Assembly: GCA_002329395.1 (NCBI GenBank)
Contig: DCTQ01000063.1
Coordinates: forward strand, 1-5,631
DNA: 5,631 nt
Origin: Candidatus Avelusimicrobium alvi
GTDB lineage: Bacteria; Elusimicrobiota; Elusimicrobia; Elusimicrobiales; Elusimicrobiaceae
Direction of reading: 5' to 3'
The notes under the pieces are model-generated. The model ran no database searches. It worked only from the letters and a program-made list of their open reading frames with translations, and was not told the DNA's origin. Shown piece after piece: positions 5,624 through 5,631 of the stretch. Positions within the stretch are counted from its first letter, which is position 1. Each line of letters begins with the position of its first letter. The position numbers and the translations under genes are program-made.

Positions 5624-5631
5624 AAAAAAAA

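Noticed and set aside
5622..5631. Ten-A run at the right edge as a terminator tail or homopolymer switch
   Set aside because: The window ends there, so neither a hairpin nor the true run length can be seen; it may simply be AT-rich upstream promoter sequence.

Overview
The window is ordinary chromosomal sequence from a bacterium: moderately GC-rich, compact, anaerobic in character. My best guess is the phylum Elusimicrobiota (Elusimicrobium-like gut bacteria). This rests on a short Cys-rich PilE-like pseudopilin in an AT-richer stretch, a group B-type [FeFe] hydrogenase, and starts that sit directly behind -10 boxes without a Shine-Dalgarno. The guess comes from general familiarity, not a search, and is only moderately confident.

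Layout, left to right. (1) 1-291: the 3' third of a cysteine synthase gene (cysK) that begins outside the window. (2) 321-1175: an unrecognised exported protein with a signal peptide, a mixed globular domain, a Gln/Ala/Arg coiled-coil stretch and a Pro-rich tail. (3) 1243-2682 and 2684-3427: a two-gene operon, a two-HKD cardiolipin synthase followed one base later by a YafD/YbhP-like endonuclease/exonuclease/phosphatase (EEP) protein. (4) 3485-4951: a monomeric [FeFe] hydrogenase with a Cys-rich iron-sulfur N-terminal part. (5) 4969-5002: a strong, symmetric terminator between convergent genes. (6) 5046-5576, minus strand: a type IV pilin-like protein with its own promoter and SD; the far right edge is a run of ten A's. 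No intergenic gap reaches 300 bases, and no tRNA, rRNA, CRISPR or insertion sequence was seen.

The genes do not form one pathway: sulfur assimilation, envelope phospholipid synthesis, hydrogen metabolism and surface appendages lie side by side, mostly as separate transcription units. The only clear functional partnership is cls plus the EEP gene, which echoes the ybhP-clsB pair of Escherichia coli. The most unusual general signal is in gene starts. Three plus-strand genes have a -10-like hexamer only 6 to 10 bases before the ATG and no good SD, which predicts leaderless or near-leaderless mRNAs. The pilin gene uses a conventional SD. I did not find convincing evidence of a previously undescribed multi-gene system.
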